A stretch of 64,000 nucleotides of DNA from NCBI RefSeq assembly GCF_004348735.1, contig NZ_SMKT01000006.1, forward strand, positions 1 to 64,000, read 5' to 3'. The translations under genes were made by a program, and so were the position numbers. The stretch comes from Actinomadura sp. KC06 (GTDB lineage: Bacteria; Actinomycetota; Actinomycetes; Streptosporangiales; Streptosporangiaceae). Of the stretch, positions 42,653 through 51,026 are shown in pieces. The notes below the pieces were generated by a model that was not told the DNA's origin, made no database searches, and saw only the letters and a program-made list of their open reading frames with translations. Position 1 is the stretch's first letter. Every line of letters starts with the position of its first letter.

Positions 42653-43329
42653 TCGATCTGCGGGACGTGACGAAGGAGTACTCCGGCGGCGTCCGCGCGC
42701 TGGCCGGGGTGTCGCTGCACATCGGCGCGGGCGAGCTGGTCGCGATCGTCGGGCCGTCCGGGTCGGGCAAGTCGACGATGCTGAACGTCCTCGGCACGCT
42801 GGACCGGCCGACGTCGGGGACCGTCCACATCGACGGGCACGACGTCGGACGGCTGCCGGACGCGAAGCTCTCGGCGCTGCGGGCGACCCGCATCGGGTTC
42901 GTCTTCCAGCACTTCCACCTGGCCGCCGGGACGCTCGCGATCGACAACGTCGCGGACGGCCTGCTCTACACCGGGCTCCGTCCGGCGGTGCGGCGCCGGA
43001 AGGCCGCGGCGGCGCTGGAGCGGGTCGGCCTCGGCCACCGGCTGGACCACGAGCCGCACGAGCTGTCCGGCGGCGAGCGGCAGCGCGTCGCGATCGCCCG
43101 GGCCGTGGCGGGCGAGCCGGCGCTGCTCCTCGCGGACGAGCCGACCGGCGCGCTCGACTCGGCGTCCGGCGAGGGCGTGATGGCGCTGCTCCGCGAGCTG
43201 CACGCCGCCGGGACCACCGTCGTCGTGATCACCCATGACCGGGAGATCGCGGGCAGCCTGCCCCGCCAGGTCCGGATGCGCGACGGCCTCGTCGTGGACG
43301 ACACCGCGCTCACCGGGGCGGCGCTGTGA
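42649..43329 (+). CDS. ABC transporter ATP-binding protein, MacB/LolD-type
   Basis: A 226-residue ATPase. Walker [11 protein letters not shown]-loop in 'FVFQHFHL', signature [14 protein letters not shown] and Walker [13 protein letters not shown] are all present. With the permease downstream and the adaptor upstream it forms a MacAB-like system, typically used for export of, or resistance to, peptides and other envelope-active compounds. Start ATG and stop overlap both neighbours. Confidence 0.95.
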   Translation: MIDLRDVTKEYSGGVRALAGVSLHIGAGELVAIVGPSGSGKSTMLNVLGTLDRPTSGTVHIDGHDVGRLPDAKLSALRATRIGFVFQHFHLAAGTLAIDNVADGLLYTGLRPAVRRRKAAAALERVGLGHRLDHEPHELSGGERQRVAIARAVAGEPALLLADEPTGALDSASGEGVMALLRELHAAGTTVVVITHDREIAGSLPRQVRMRDGLVVDDTALTGAAL

Positions 43330-44555
43330 CCGCCGGGCCGGGCGCCCCCGCGCGCCCCACGCCCCTGCAGCCGGCCCGGATGTGGCCTGGCGACGTCCTC
43401 AAGGTCGGCGCGGTCGGGCTGCGGACGCGTCCGATGCGGGCGTTCCTGTCCGCGCTCGGCATCGCGATCGGGATCGCGGCGATGGTCGCGGTCGTCGGGG
43501 TGTCCTCGTCGTCGCGCGCCGACCTCGACCGGGCGCTCGCCGCGCTCGGCACGAACCTGCTGACCGTCTCGCCCGGCAACACGCTGACCGGCGAGGAGGC
43601 GCAGCTCCCGCTCGAATCGGAGGCGATGGTCGGACGGATCGCGCCGATCCAGGAGGTCTCGTCCATCGGCCTCCTGGACGACGCGAAGGTGTACCGCACC
43701 GGCAAGATGCCCGAGACCGAGACCAAGGGGATCGCCGCCTACGCGGCCCGCACCGACCTGCGCGAGGCGATCGGCGCGGAGCTGCGCAGCGGCGTCTGGC
43801 TGAACGCCGCGACCGGCAGCTACCCGGCGACCGTCCTCGGGTCGGCCGCCGCGGAACGGCTCGGGATCGGCCACGCGGGGCCCGACGTCCAGGTCCTCAT
43901 CGGCGGACGCTGGTTCACCGTCATCGGCATCCTCGACTCGGCGCCGCTCGCCCCCGAGCTGGACACCGCCGCGCTGATCGGCTGGCCCGCGGCGCAGGCC
44001 AGGCTCGGCTTCGACGGGCACCCGACGACGATCTACACCCGGTCGCAGGACGCGAGCGTCGAGGACGTCCGGGACGTGCTCGGCGCGACCGCCAACCCGG
44101 AGGCGCCGAACGAGGTCGAGGTGTCCCGCCCGTCGGACGCGCTGGCCGCGCGGAAGGCCGCGGGGGAGGCGTTCACCGGGCTGCTGCTCGGGCTCGGCGC
44201 GGTGGCGCTGCTGGTCGGCGGCGTCGGGGTGGCCAACACCATGGTCATCTCGGTGCTGGAGCGCCGCTCGGAGATCGGGCTGCGCCGCTCGCTCGGCGCG
44301 ACCCGCGGCCAGATCCGCACGCAGTTCCTCGCCGAGTCGCTGCTGCTGTCCGCGCTGGGCGGTATCGGCGGCGCGGTCATAGGGGCGCTGGTGACGAGCA
44401 TCTACGCGCTCTACCAGGGCTGGCCGGTGGTCATCCCGGCGTGGGCGGTGGCGGGCGGCGTGGCGGCCACCCTGGTCATCGGCGCGATGGCGGGGCTCTA
44501 CCCGGCGATCCGGGCCTCCCGCCTCAGCCCCACCGAGGCGCTCGCCACGACCTGA
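43326..44555 (+). CDS. ABC transporter permease, MacB-type
   Basis: A 409-residue permease. An N-terminal transmembrane helix ('[25 protein letters not shown]') is followed by the large extracytoplasmic MacB_PCD domain and a FtsX domain with three helices. '[29 protein letters not shown]' is the usual coupling-helix signature. GTG 43326 overlaps the ATPase stop. It works with the ATPase as a mechanotransmission-type exporter. Confidence 0.95.
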   Translation: MTAGPGAPARPTPLQPARMWPGDVLKVGAVGLRTRPMRAFLSALGIAIGIAAMVAVVGVSSSSRADLDRALAALGTNLLTVSPGNTLTGEEAQLPLESEAMVGRIAPIQEVSSIGLLDDAKVYRTGKMPETETKGIAAYAARTDLREAIGAELRSGVWLNAATGSYPATVLGSAAAERLGIGHAGPDVQVLIGGRWFTVIGILDSAPLAPELDTAALIGWPAAQARLGFDGHPTTIYTRSQDASVEDVRDVLGATANPEAPNEVEVSRPSDALAARKAAGEAFTGLLLGLGAVALLVGGVGVANTMVISVLERRSEIGLRRSLGATRGQIRTQFLAESLLLSALGGIGGAVIGALVTSIYALYQGWPVVIPAWAVAGGVAATLVIGAMAGLYPAIRASRLSPTEALATT

Positions 44556-44560
44556 CGTGA

Positions 44561-45169
44561 ATGGACGCGGCCGAACGGGTGAGAGTCCGTTCCATGGAGG
44601 AAGGGGACGGCGAGCCCGTCACGACCGTGGTCACCTGGGACGTCAAGCCGGGACGGGAACGCGACTTCGAGGAATGGGCGGAGGGCCTCCACCGGGCCGC
44701 GACCCGCTACCCCGGGCATCGGGGCGCGACGTGGCTGCGCGCCGAAGGGTCGCGGCACCGGTACTACACGGTGGTCAACTTCGCCGATCAGGAGCGGCTC
44801 GACCGGTGGATGACGTCCGGGGAGCGCGCGGAGTGGATCGACCGGGTCCACGGGATCGCCTCCGAGCACTACCGGGACACCACGGGCCTGGAGACGTGGT
44901 TCAACCTGCCGGGCGAGTCGGTTCCGGCGCCGTCCAAACTGAAGATGATCGCCGTCACGTTCGTCGCGGTGTACCCGCTGAGCCTCCTGCTGCAGGCGTT
45001 CGTCACGCCGCTGGCGACGTCGTGGCCGCTGCCGCTGAAGGCGCTGACGTTCCCGGTGATCGTGATCCCGCTGCTCACCGTGGTCGTCATGCCGGCGCTC
45101 AGCAGGCTGTTCCGGCGCTGGCTGTACCCGGTCAAGCGGGTGCACCGTCCGGCGAAACCCGGCCGGTGA
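44561..45169 (+). CDS. ABM-domain (monooxygenase-like) protein with two membrane helices
   Basis: A 202-residue protein. Residues about 20-110 form an antibiotic-biosynthesis-monooxygenase-like ferredoxin fold ('[41 protein letters not shown]'). Two hydrophobic helices follow (about 132-150 and 155-178) and then a basic tail. Such fusions are often named antibiotic biosynthesis monooxygenase, but activity is untested. ATG 44561 is five bases after the permease stop; ATG 44594 is a shorter alternative. It may be the last gene of the exporter operon. Confidence 0.8.
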   Translation: MDAAERVRVRSMEEGDGEPVTTVVTWDVKPGRERDFEEWAEGLHRAATRYPGHRGATWLRAEGSRHRYYTVVNFADQERLDRWMTSGERAEWIDRVHGIASEHYRDTTGLETWFNLPGESVPAPSKLKMIAVTFVAVYPLSLLLQAFVTPLATSWPLPLKALTFPVIVIPLLTVVVMPALSRLFRRWLYPVKRVHRPAKPGR

Positions 45170-45184
45170 CCGGGCCTTCGCCGA

Positions 45185-46984
45185 TCAGGCGAGCAGGTCG
45201 GCCAGCTCGCGGACGGCCTCCCGGAGCCGGTCGGCGAACACGGCCATCGCGTCCGCCACCGGGCACGGCGTGCTGAGGTAGACGTTGAGGCGGTCAGGGA
45301 GCAGCACGTAGGCGACGCCGATGCACCGCTCGGTCGTCGCCCCGAACCCGAAGTACCGGATGTTCGCGGACGGCGCCGAGCTGGTGCTCAGGTAGTCGTT
45401 GCGCATGACGAGCCAGCCGGGCGACTCGAACAGCGGCAGCGGTCCGGCGCCGCCGAGCTCCGCGCCGCGCCGCTCGTGGATCAGCTGCAGCTCCCACAGG
45501 TGCTGCTCGGGCGCCTGCCCGGCCTGGCACTCCTTCGCGCGCCGGACATGGGCGTCGGCGGCGGCGCGGAACGCGTCCCGGCGGATCGTGCGGCCGCTGC
45601 CGGGATCGTCCATGATCTCGGCGAAGTGCACCGCCTCGGGCGTGACGACGCGCATGGCCTCGGTGCGGCCGTTGCGGTACTGGCGGGTCGCGATCGACTC
45701 GTAGGTGGCGCCGACGAAGCCCTTCGCGCGCTTGTGGGCGAGCTGGTACGCCATCTGGACGAACGCGTCCGGCGACATCTTCAGCCGCTTGATCGCGTCG
45801 GCGCCGAAGCCGTCGAACGACACGGTCGTCGTGGCTGTCGCGGCGCCGTACGCGGCGAACGAGGACGCGGCGTCGCGGATGTCGCGCCGCAGCTCGTCGT
45901 CCAGGACGAACTCGATCGGCTCGATGAAGGGGAGCCCCTGCGACTTCGCGCCCGACCGCTGCGACAGGACGGCGGGCGGCGTGCCGAGCAGCGCGTCGAC
46001 GAAGCTGAGGATCGTGGTGCCGTCCAGCTCGCAGTGCTCGACGTTGATCCCGGCCGTCCCGTCCGCGAACACGATGAACGACACCGCCTTGTCGAACCAG
46101 CGGTTGCCGCTGTCGCCGTGCAGGAGGTGGTCGCAGGCGTCGAGGGTGTTCTTGGGCGTGAAGTCCTCCAGGCAGACGCAGAACAGGGCCGTCTCGACGT
46201 CGTCGAGCGCCTCCGCGTTGCGCGGATCGGCGGCGAGGAGCGCCGCGCGGCTCTCCGCCCACTCGGCGCGGGCCTTGGTGGTGAGGTGCCCGGCGGACGG
46301 CTCGGGCGCCGCCTCCGCCTTCATGATCGTGCCGAGGCCGGCGGTCAGCTCGTCCAGCGTGTGGGGGCGCCCGCCGGGGCCGAGCACGTCCATCCGGATC
46401 ACGTTGTTCCGGTAGAACACCACGATGTGGCGGGCCTGCGACGGACCCGGCCATTCGTCGGTGTACGGGGCGCGGACGGTGTCCTGCCGGACGCCCGGGA
46501 TGCGCGTCGTGGAGAACAGGAACCTGTTCTGCGCCATCGACAGCGGGCGGCCGCGCTGCACGACGGGCGGGACGAGTTCGCCGTCCAGCCGCAGCTTGTA
46601 GTCCAGCGCGCCGGCGATGAGCCCGGCCGCGCGCTCCACCTGGTCTTCGGCCGTCTCCCGGAACAGGAAGAAGAAGTTGGCGTTCAGCGCGATCCGGTCG
46701 CGTCGGCCCAGGTAGCGGTACGGCCAGAACGTGTCGAGCCAGCTGTGCACGCCCTCGGACGCGTCATAGCGCTCCAGCGCCGCCTGCAGCTTGCGGCCGG
46801 GCCCGTCCGGGCGGGCGAAGTCGGCCAGCGCCGCCTCGGTCCGCGCCCGCTCGTCCTCGGTCAGCAGCGGCGCGCACCACTCCATGAACCGCCGGCACGT
46901 CGCGTCGAGCGTGGGCAGCGGCACGCGCGGCAGGGCGGCCTCGTTGCCGAAGGTGCGGGACGAGAGTTCTTCGCTGGCGTTCAA
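45185..46984 (-). CDS. Choline/carnitine O-acyltransferase family protein
   Basis: A 599-residue protein of a family best known from eukaryotic mitochondria and peroxisomes. The catalytic His317 lies in NVEHCELDGTTILSFVD. YESIATRQYRNGRTEAMR matches the carnitine/CoA-binding 'YE..S.R.F..GRTE..R' block, and STSS replaces the usual STSQ. It would transfer an acyl group between CoA and a hydroxyl of a carnitine-like alcohol in the cytoplasm. The start is TTG 46984, preceded by GAGGA. It is last in a cassette with a methyltransferase and an Fe(II)/2-oxoglutarate oxygenase, which suggests that its acceptor is made by those two enzymes rather than taken up. Confidence 0.85.
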   Translation of the reverse strand: MNASEELSSRTFGNEAALPRVPLPTLDATCRRFMEWCAPLLTEDERARTEAALADFARPDGPGRKLQAALERYDASEGVHSWLDTFWPYRYLGRRDRIALNANFFFLFRETAEDQVERAAGLIAGALDYKLRLDGELVPPVVQRGRPLSMAQNRFLFSTTRIPGVRQDTVRAPYTDEWPGPSQARHIVVFYRNNVIRMDVLGPGGRPHTLDELTAGLGTIMKAEAAPEPSAGHLTTKARAEWAESRAALLAADPRNAEALDDVETALFCVCLEDFTPKNTLDACDHLLHGDSGNRWFDKAVSFIVFADGTAGINVEHCELDGTTILSFVDALLGTPPAVLSQRSGAKSQGLPFIEPIEFVLDDELRRDIRDAASSFAAYGAATATTTVSFDGFGADAIKRLKMSPDAFVQMAYQLAHKRAKGFVGATYESIATRQYRNGRTEAMRVVTPEAVHFAEIMDDPGSGRTIRRDAFRAAADAHVRRAKECQAGQAPEQHLWELQLIHERRGAELGGAGPLPLFESPGWLVMRNDYLSTSSAPSANIRYFGFGATTERCIGVAYVLLPDRLNVYLSTPCPVADAMAVFADRLREAVRELADLLA

Positions 46985-46998
46985 ATCAATCCTCGTTG

Positions 46999-47049
46999 TC
47001 GGTCATTGGTCGGCGTCGCTCATTGGTCGGAATCGGTCATCGGTCGGTC
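46999..47049. repeat. Three imperfect 17-bp tandem repeats
   Basis: TCGGTCATTGGTCGGCG, TCGCTCATTGGTCGGAA and TCGGTCATCGGTCGGTC stand head to tail, differing at a few positions. They cover the 3' end of the methyltransferase gene and part of the gap before the acyltransferase. They could be slippage products or a binding array. Each unit in the minus direction contains an ATGA. Confidence 0.6.
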
Positions 47050-47849
47050 GGCCGCGAGATGTAGAGCCGCGCGTAGAACCAGCCGCCGGTCTCCAGGCCC
47101 GACGGGTCGACGCCGACGTCCGCCAGGCGGTCCAGGACCAGCGACTGCTCCTCCGGTGTCGCGAACCGCCGCTGCCTGAACAGCCCGCCCCGCCGGACGG
47201 TCTCGTACCCGGCGGCGGCGAGGGTCTCGGCGACCGCGTCGAACGGGAACATCCGCAGCACGAAATGCGCCATCCACGGGCGCCGTTCCCCGTGCGCGCC
47301 GACGACCCGGGAAATGGTGCGCTCGGTGACGTATCCGAGGCAGCCGGTGGAGATGACCAGGTCGGTCCCAGAGAGTTGCGCGCGCTGTTCGTCGGTCGGG
47401 TCGCCGTTCTCCAGATCGGCGTGGACGGCGCCGTCCAGGAATCCGGCCTCGAGCGCATAGGAAAGTGCTTCCTCCGAGGCGTCCAGGCCGAGGAACCGCA
47501 CACGGTTTTCACCTTCAACGGAACGGACCAACTCCCGGTCGCGGGCCAGCAGCGTTCCGCGCGTGTGCCGATGGGCGTCGCGGCCGCTGTAGCGATCGTA
47601 CAGGTCGCCCATGGTGATGCCGTATTTCACCAGGGCCGCATTGATGCCATAGGAGCAGCCGATATCCAGAACGGTCGGGACCGGCACCTGATGCGCCTCC
47701 CGGTATTCGGCGATGAGCCCGCGGAAGTGCGGTTTGGCCAGTTCCGGGATGTTGTAGTCGAGGTCGCGGAGCGTGGAGAAGTAGGCGCGGGGATCGGGCC
47801 GCGTGTAGATGTGGCCGAGCGAGATCTTCCCGGTCGTGTCGACGCGCAC
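47037..47849 (-). CDS. Class I SAM-dependent methyltransferase of the acyltransferase cassette
   Basis: A 270-residue methyltransferase. Motif I is VLDIGCSYGINAALVKYG, preceded by a long N-terminal part with 'YFSTLRDLDYNIPELAKPHFRGLIAEYR'; the acidic residue of motif II is in LGLDASEEAL and later 'DLVISTGCLGYV' follows. The substrate cannot be read from sequence. Its position between a 2-oxoglutarate oxygenase (66 bases upstream) and a carnitine-type acyltransferase suggests N-methylation of an amino acid or amine in the same pathway. Confidence 0.85.
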   Translation of the reverse strand: MRVDTTGKISLGHIYTRPDPRAYFSTLRDLDYNIPELAKPHFRGLIAEYREAHQVPVPTVLDIGCSYGINAALVKYGITMGDLYDRYSGRDAHRHTRGTLLARDRELVRSVEGENRVRFLGLDASEEALSYALEAGFLDGAVHADLENGDPTDEQRAQLSGTDLVISTGCLGYVTERTISRVVGAHGERRPWMAHFVLRMFPFDAVAETLAAAGYETVRRGGLFRQRRFATPEEQSLVLDRLADVGVDPSGLETGGWFYARLYISRPTDR

Positions 47850-47915
47850 GGAGGTCCTCCGAGTCGGGTTGGTCGAGCCAGTCGTGCCGGTCGGGTCGGT
47901 GGGGACGGCCCCGGG

Positions 47916-48779
47916 CTAGTCGAGGAGCCGGTCGACCCGGACGGCGCGTCCCTCCGCCGCCAGATGCTCGGGCAGGACGCGGCCGAACAGCTGCCGCGTC
48001 CGGGCGACGCTGCCGACGACCCCGGGGCGCTCGCTGTAGGCGAAGATCGCCGTGTGCCGGGCCGTCCTCCCGGTGACGGTGCTCACCCGGTGCAGCGCGT
48101 ACCGTCCCTGGAAAAGCTGCAGGTCACCGGGCCGTAGCGTGAGCCGCCGGACGAGGTCGCCGCCCTGCCCGGTCAGCACCCGGCGGACGTCGCCGAAGTT
48201 CTCCGACTCCGCCGTCCGGATGCCGGGGCAGTACTCGAAGACGCCGCCGTCCTCGGCCTCCTGCGTGAGCATGCTCACCGTGAACTCGTTGGTGTCGAAA
48301 TGCCAGGGATGCTCCATCCCCGGGTTGACGACGTTGAGGCACAGCCCCGACAGCGGGTCGGCGAGCTCGTGCACGCGCGGCAGCCCGAAGCAGGCCGCCA
48401 CGAACCGCTGGAAGAGCCCGCTCGAATACAGCCGGTGGACGATGAGGTCCTCGGGGATGCGGTCGCGGGGGACGAACGCGTTGCCCCGCTCGACCGTGAT
48501 CCGGCCCGGGTGATCGTCCGGCAATGGAGTGCGGACGTCGATGTTGTAGGCGTTGACGGTTTCGACGTCATAATGCGCGTGCGGCGCGATCGCCGCGCAT
48601 TCCGCGCGCAGCGCGTCCCGCAATGGCGCGCGAATGAAGTCGGGCAGGACGCAGCATCCCGATTTCGCCAGCTCGTCCCGGGTCCGCGAAACGACGGCGC
48701 GCCATCCGCCGCCGCCGGGTTCCGTCAGCGGATAGCGCTCCGTGTCGATCACCCGGCCGAGAGCATCCGCTGCGCCCAT
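47916..48779 (-). CDS. Fe(II)/2-oxoglutarate-dependent oxygenase, HalD/BesD-ArpA-like
   Basis: A 287-residue oxygenase resembling the HalD/BesD/ArpA group, which acts on free amino acids. The iron triad is His160-x-Asp162 in HPWHFDTNEFTVSML and His230 in GRYALHRVS, with Arg238 placed to bind 2-oxoglutarate. BesD-type halogenases have Gly instead of the Asp, so the Asp here points to hydroxylation. The surrounding 'LCLNVVNPGMEHPWHFD' and 'GGVFEYCPGIR' are well kept. GGAAGG lies before ATG 48779. It is the first gene of the three-gene cassette. Confidence 0.85.
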   Translation of the reverse strand: MGAADALGRVIDTERYPLTEPGGGGWRAVVSRTRDELAKSGCCVLPDFIRAPLRDALRAECAAIAPHAHYDVETVNAYNIDVRTPLPDDHPGRITVERGNAFVPRDRIPEDLIVHRLYSSGLFQRFVAACFGLPRVHELADPLSGLCLNVVNPGMEHPWHFDTNEFTVSMLTQEAEDGGVFEYCPGIRTAESENFGDVRRVLTGQGGDLVRRLTLRPGDLQLFQGRYALHRVSTVTGRTARHTAIFAYSERPGVVGSVARTRQLFGRVLPEHLAAEGRAVRVDRLLD

Positions 48780-49096
48780 GAGGATCCTTCCGCGTCGGCG
48801 AACCTCAGACGGGTTTTAGCACAATCCATCGGACAATTCCTGGCAGCGCCTTCCGGAATGTTCGGCAGAAAGCGATAAGGCGGGCCCGTGACCTGTGCCT
48901 TCGGACGCGCCCTGACGCTCCCCGGCCAGCCCGCCCGCCGCCGCCCCTGTGGCCCATCTCACCTGCCCGCGCGGGACCCCGGCGGGTCGCCCGGCCGGTC
49001 AGGGGTGGCGATCGGCGGGACGATCCGCGAACCTTTCCTCACGCAGCGGCGTCAGCGTCCTGTGGAACATGAGCGAGGAAGTTCAGGGAGCGCGGG
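48780..49096. other. 317-base divergent intergenic region
   Basis: Separates the leftward oxygenase cassette from the rightward kinase gene. The first 100 bases are AT-richer (TTTTAGCACAATCCATCGG near 48815) and probably hold the cassette promoter; TTGTCC on the minus strand at 48837-48832 is a possible -35 without a convincing -10. GAACCTTTCC at 49030 is near the kinase start. No RNA gene or repeat is seen. Confidence 0.4.
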
Positions 49097-50923
49097 ATGG
49101 ACTGGCGGCTGGCGGAATTCACCGAGGACCGTGAACTCGGACGCGGAGCGCAGGGACGGGTCGTCCTCGCCCACCACACCCAGTCGGGCACGCCCGTCGC
49201 GATCAAGTACCTCGTGCAGGGCGATCCGGGGGCGGTCGCGGCGCTGCGGTCCGAGGCGCAGATGCTCGGCCGGCTGACGAGCCCGTACGTGGCGCGCCTC
49301 TACCGGTTCACCGAGAGCGAGCACGGCGCAGCGATCGTGATGGAGGCGATCAACGGCGCGTCGCTGAAGGAGGTGCTGCGCGAGCACGGGAGGCTCGCCC
49401 CGGAGGCGGCGCTGCTCGTCCTGAAGGGCTCGCTGCTCGGGCTCGCCGCCGCGCACGCGGTCGGCGTCGTCCACCGCGACTACAAGCCGGCGAACGTCGT
49501 GGTGCAGCCCGACGGGCTCAGCAAGCTGGTCGACTTCGGCGTCGCCGTGCTGGCCGGGCAGGGCTCGTCCGCCCGGACGCCCGTGTACATGGCGCCGGAG
49601 CAGTGGCGCGGGGAGGCGTCCTCGCCCTCCACCGACGTCTACGCGGCGACCTGCGTGTTCTACGAATGCGTGACGGGACGGCGGCCGTTCGCCGCCGCCG
49701 AGCGGGCGGTGCTGATGAACCAGCACCTCACCGGGCCCGTCGACGTCGCGGACGTGCCGGAGCCGCTGCGCCCGCTCGTCCTGCGGGGCATGGCGAAGGA
49801 CCCGGGGGAGCGGCCGCTCGGCGCAGCCTCGTTCGTGACCATGCTGGAGTCCGCCGCGGCCGCCGCGTACGGGGGCGACTGGGAGCAGCGGGGCGTCCGC
49901 GCTCTGGCGGCGGCCGCCGCCGCGCTGGCCGCGCTGTTCCCGCTCGCGGCGCTCACGCTCCCGGGGGCGGCGTCCGCCACGGCGGGGACGGCGGGCGCAG
50001 CGGGGACGGCGGGCGCGGCCGGGACGGCGGGCGCGAGCGGCGCCGCCGGAACGAGCGGCACCGTGGGAGCGTCGGTGAGCAAGGGCTTCCTCGCCACGAC
50101 CGCGGGCAAGGGCGCGATGGCCGCCGCCGGAGCCGCGGTCGTCGCCACGACGGCGGGCGGCGTCTACGTCGCGCAGGACGATACGAAGCCGGCCCCCGCC
50201 CCCGTCGCGGTCGTGACCATGGCCTCCGACACCCGGACGATCACCGGCGGCAGGACGCCGATCGAGCTCCAGAACGCGAGCTTCCCGACCGTCAGCGGCC
50301 TGCGCGACCCGGCCCTGGAACGCCGGATCAACGCCGAGCTGCGCGGCCCGATCGACCGCCTGATCGCGATGGCGCGGGCGAGCTCGGCCGAGGTCAACTG
50401 CCAGGGGAAACCCGTGAAGCTGGGCGTGCAGACCAGGCTCGGGCTCCGCGGCCCGCGGCTGGTGTCCGTCCGCTACTTCCAGCTCACCGACTGGTGCCAG
50501 CAGGCGGACGGGTCGCCCGGCGGCGAGGTCGTCACCGTCGACCTGCGCACCGGCCGCAGGCTCACCAACGCCGACGTGTTCCGTCCCACCGCGCTGACGG
50601 ACGCGGGCGTGACCCGGATCCGCTCGCTAGTCGCGCAGCACCCGGTCGGCGGCGAGCGCCGGTGGGATCACTGCAGCCCCGACGGGCGGTTCAAGCGCTC
50701 CGACTTCCTGCCCGGCGAGGCCCGCATTCCGGGGGCGCAGGCGACTCCGCCGACCCTGAGCGCGTTCTTCACGCCCGCCGAGTTCCAGCTCTCCTACCTC
50801 GCCGGCGGCAGCGACGGCTGCGGCAACCTGAACTTCGGGGCCGCGTACGCGACCGTCCGCGAGCTGCTGAAGCCCGAGATCGCGGCGATGCTGCCCGCCG
50901 CGCCGTCCCCGACCCGCAGCTGA
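49097..50923 (+). CDS. Membrane Ser/Thr protein kinase with Gly/Ala/Thr repeat linker and extracellular domain
   Basis: A 608-residue receptor kinase. The kinase domain (1-262) has GRGAQGRV, Lys37 in VAIKYL, catalytic Asp128 in HRDYKPAN (Tyr for the common Leu/Val), and DFG 146-148. A hydrophobic region (about 270-293) is followed by a GTAGAA-type repeat linker (about 296-318), a second hydrophobic stretch and an extracellular domain of about 220 residues with three to four Cys and no recognised family, ending in 'FFTPAEFQLSYLAGGSDGCG', which resembles DUF3298-like domains. ATG 49097 follows AGGGAG. A SpoIIE phosphatase gene follows. Confidence 0.88.
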   Translation: MDWRLAEFTEDRELGRGAQGRVVLAHHTQSGTPVAIKYLVQGDPGAVAALRSEAQMLGRLTSPYVARLYRFTESEHGAAIVMEAINGASLKEVLREHGRLAPEAALLVLKGSLLGLAAAHAVGVVHRDYKPANVVVQPDGLSKLVDFGVAVLAGQGSSARTPVYMAPEQWRGEASSPSTDVYAATCVFYECVTGRRPFAAAERAVLMNQHLTGPVDVADVPEPLRPLVLRGMAKDPGERPLGAASFVTMLESAAAAAYGGDWEQRGVRALAAAAAALAALFPLAALTLPGAASATAGTAGAAGTAGAAGTAGASGAAGTSGTVGASVSKGFLATTAGKGAMAAAGAAVVATTAGGVYVAQDDTKPAPAPVAVVTMASDTRTITGGRTPIELQNASFPTVSGLRDPALERRINAELRGPIDRLIAMARASSAEVNCQGKPVKLGVQTRLGLRGPRLVSVRYFQLTDWCQQADGSPGGEVVTVDLRTGRRLTNADVFRPTALTDAGVTRIRSLVAQHPVGGERRWDHCSPDGRFKRSDFLPGEARIPGAQATPPTLSAFFTPAEFQLSYLAGGSDGCGNLNFGAAYATVRELLKPEIAAMLPAAPSPTRS

Positions 50924-51026
50924 CCTGCGCCTCTGACCTGGAGGCCGGCGACATGGGCGCGGCCACAGTGGGTATGCCGATCCGAATGAGGGCAGGCAGG
51001 GAGCGGATGACGCGGGACGGCGACCG

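Noticed and set aside
47916..48779. Calling the oxygenase a BesD-type halogenase
   Set aside because: The iron-ligand Asp162 is present; halogenases of this group have Gly there.
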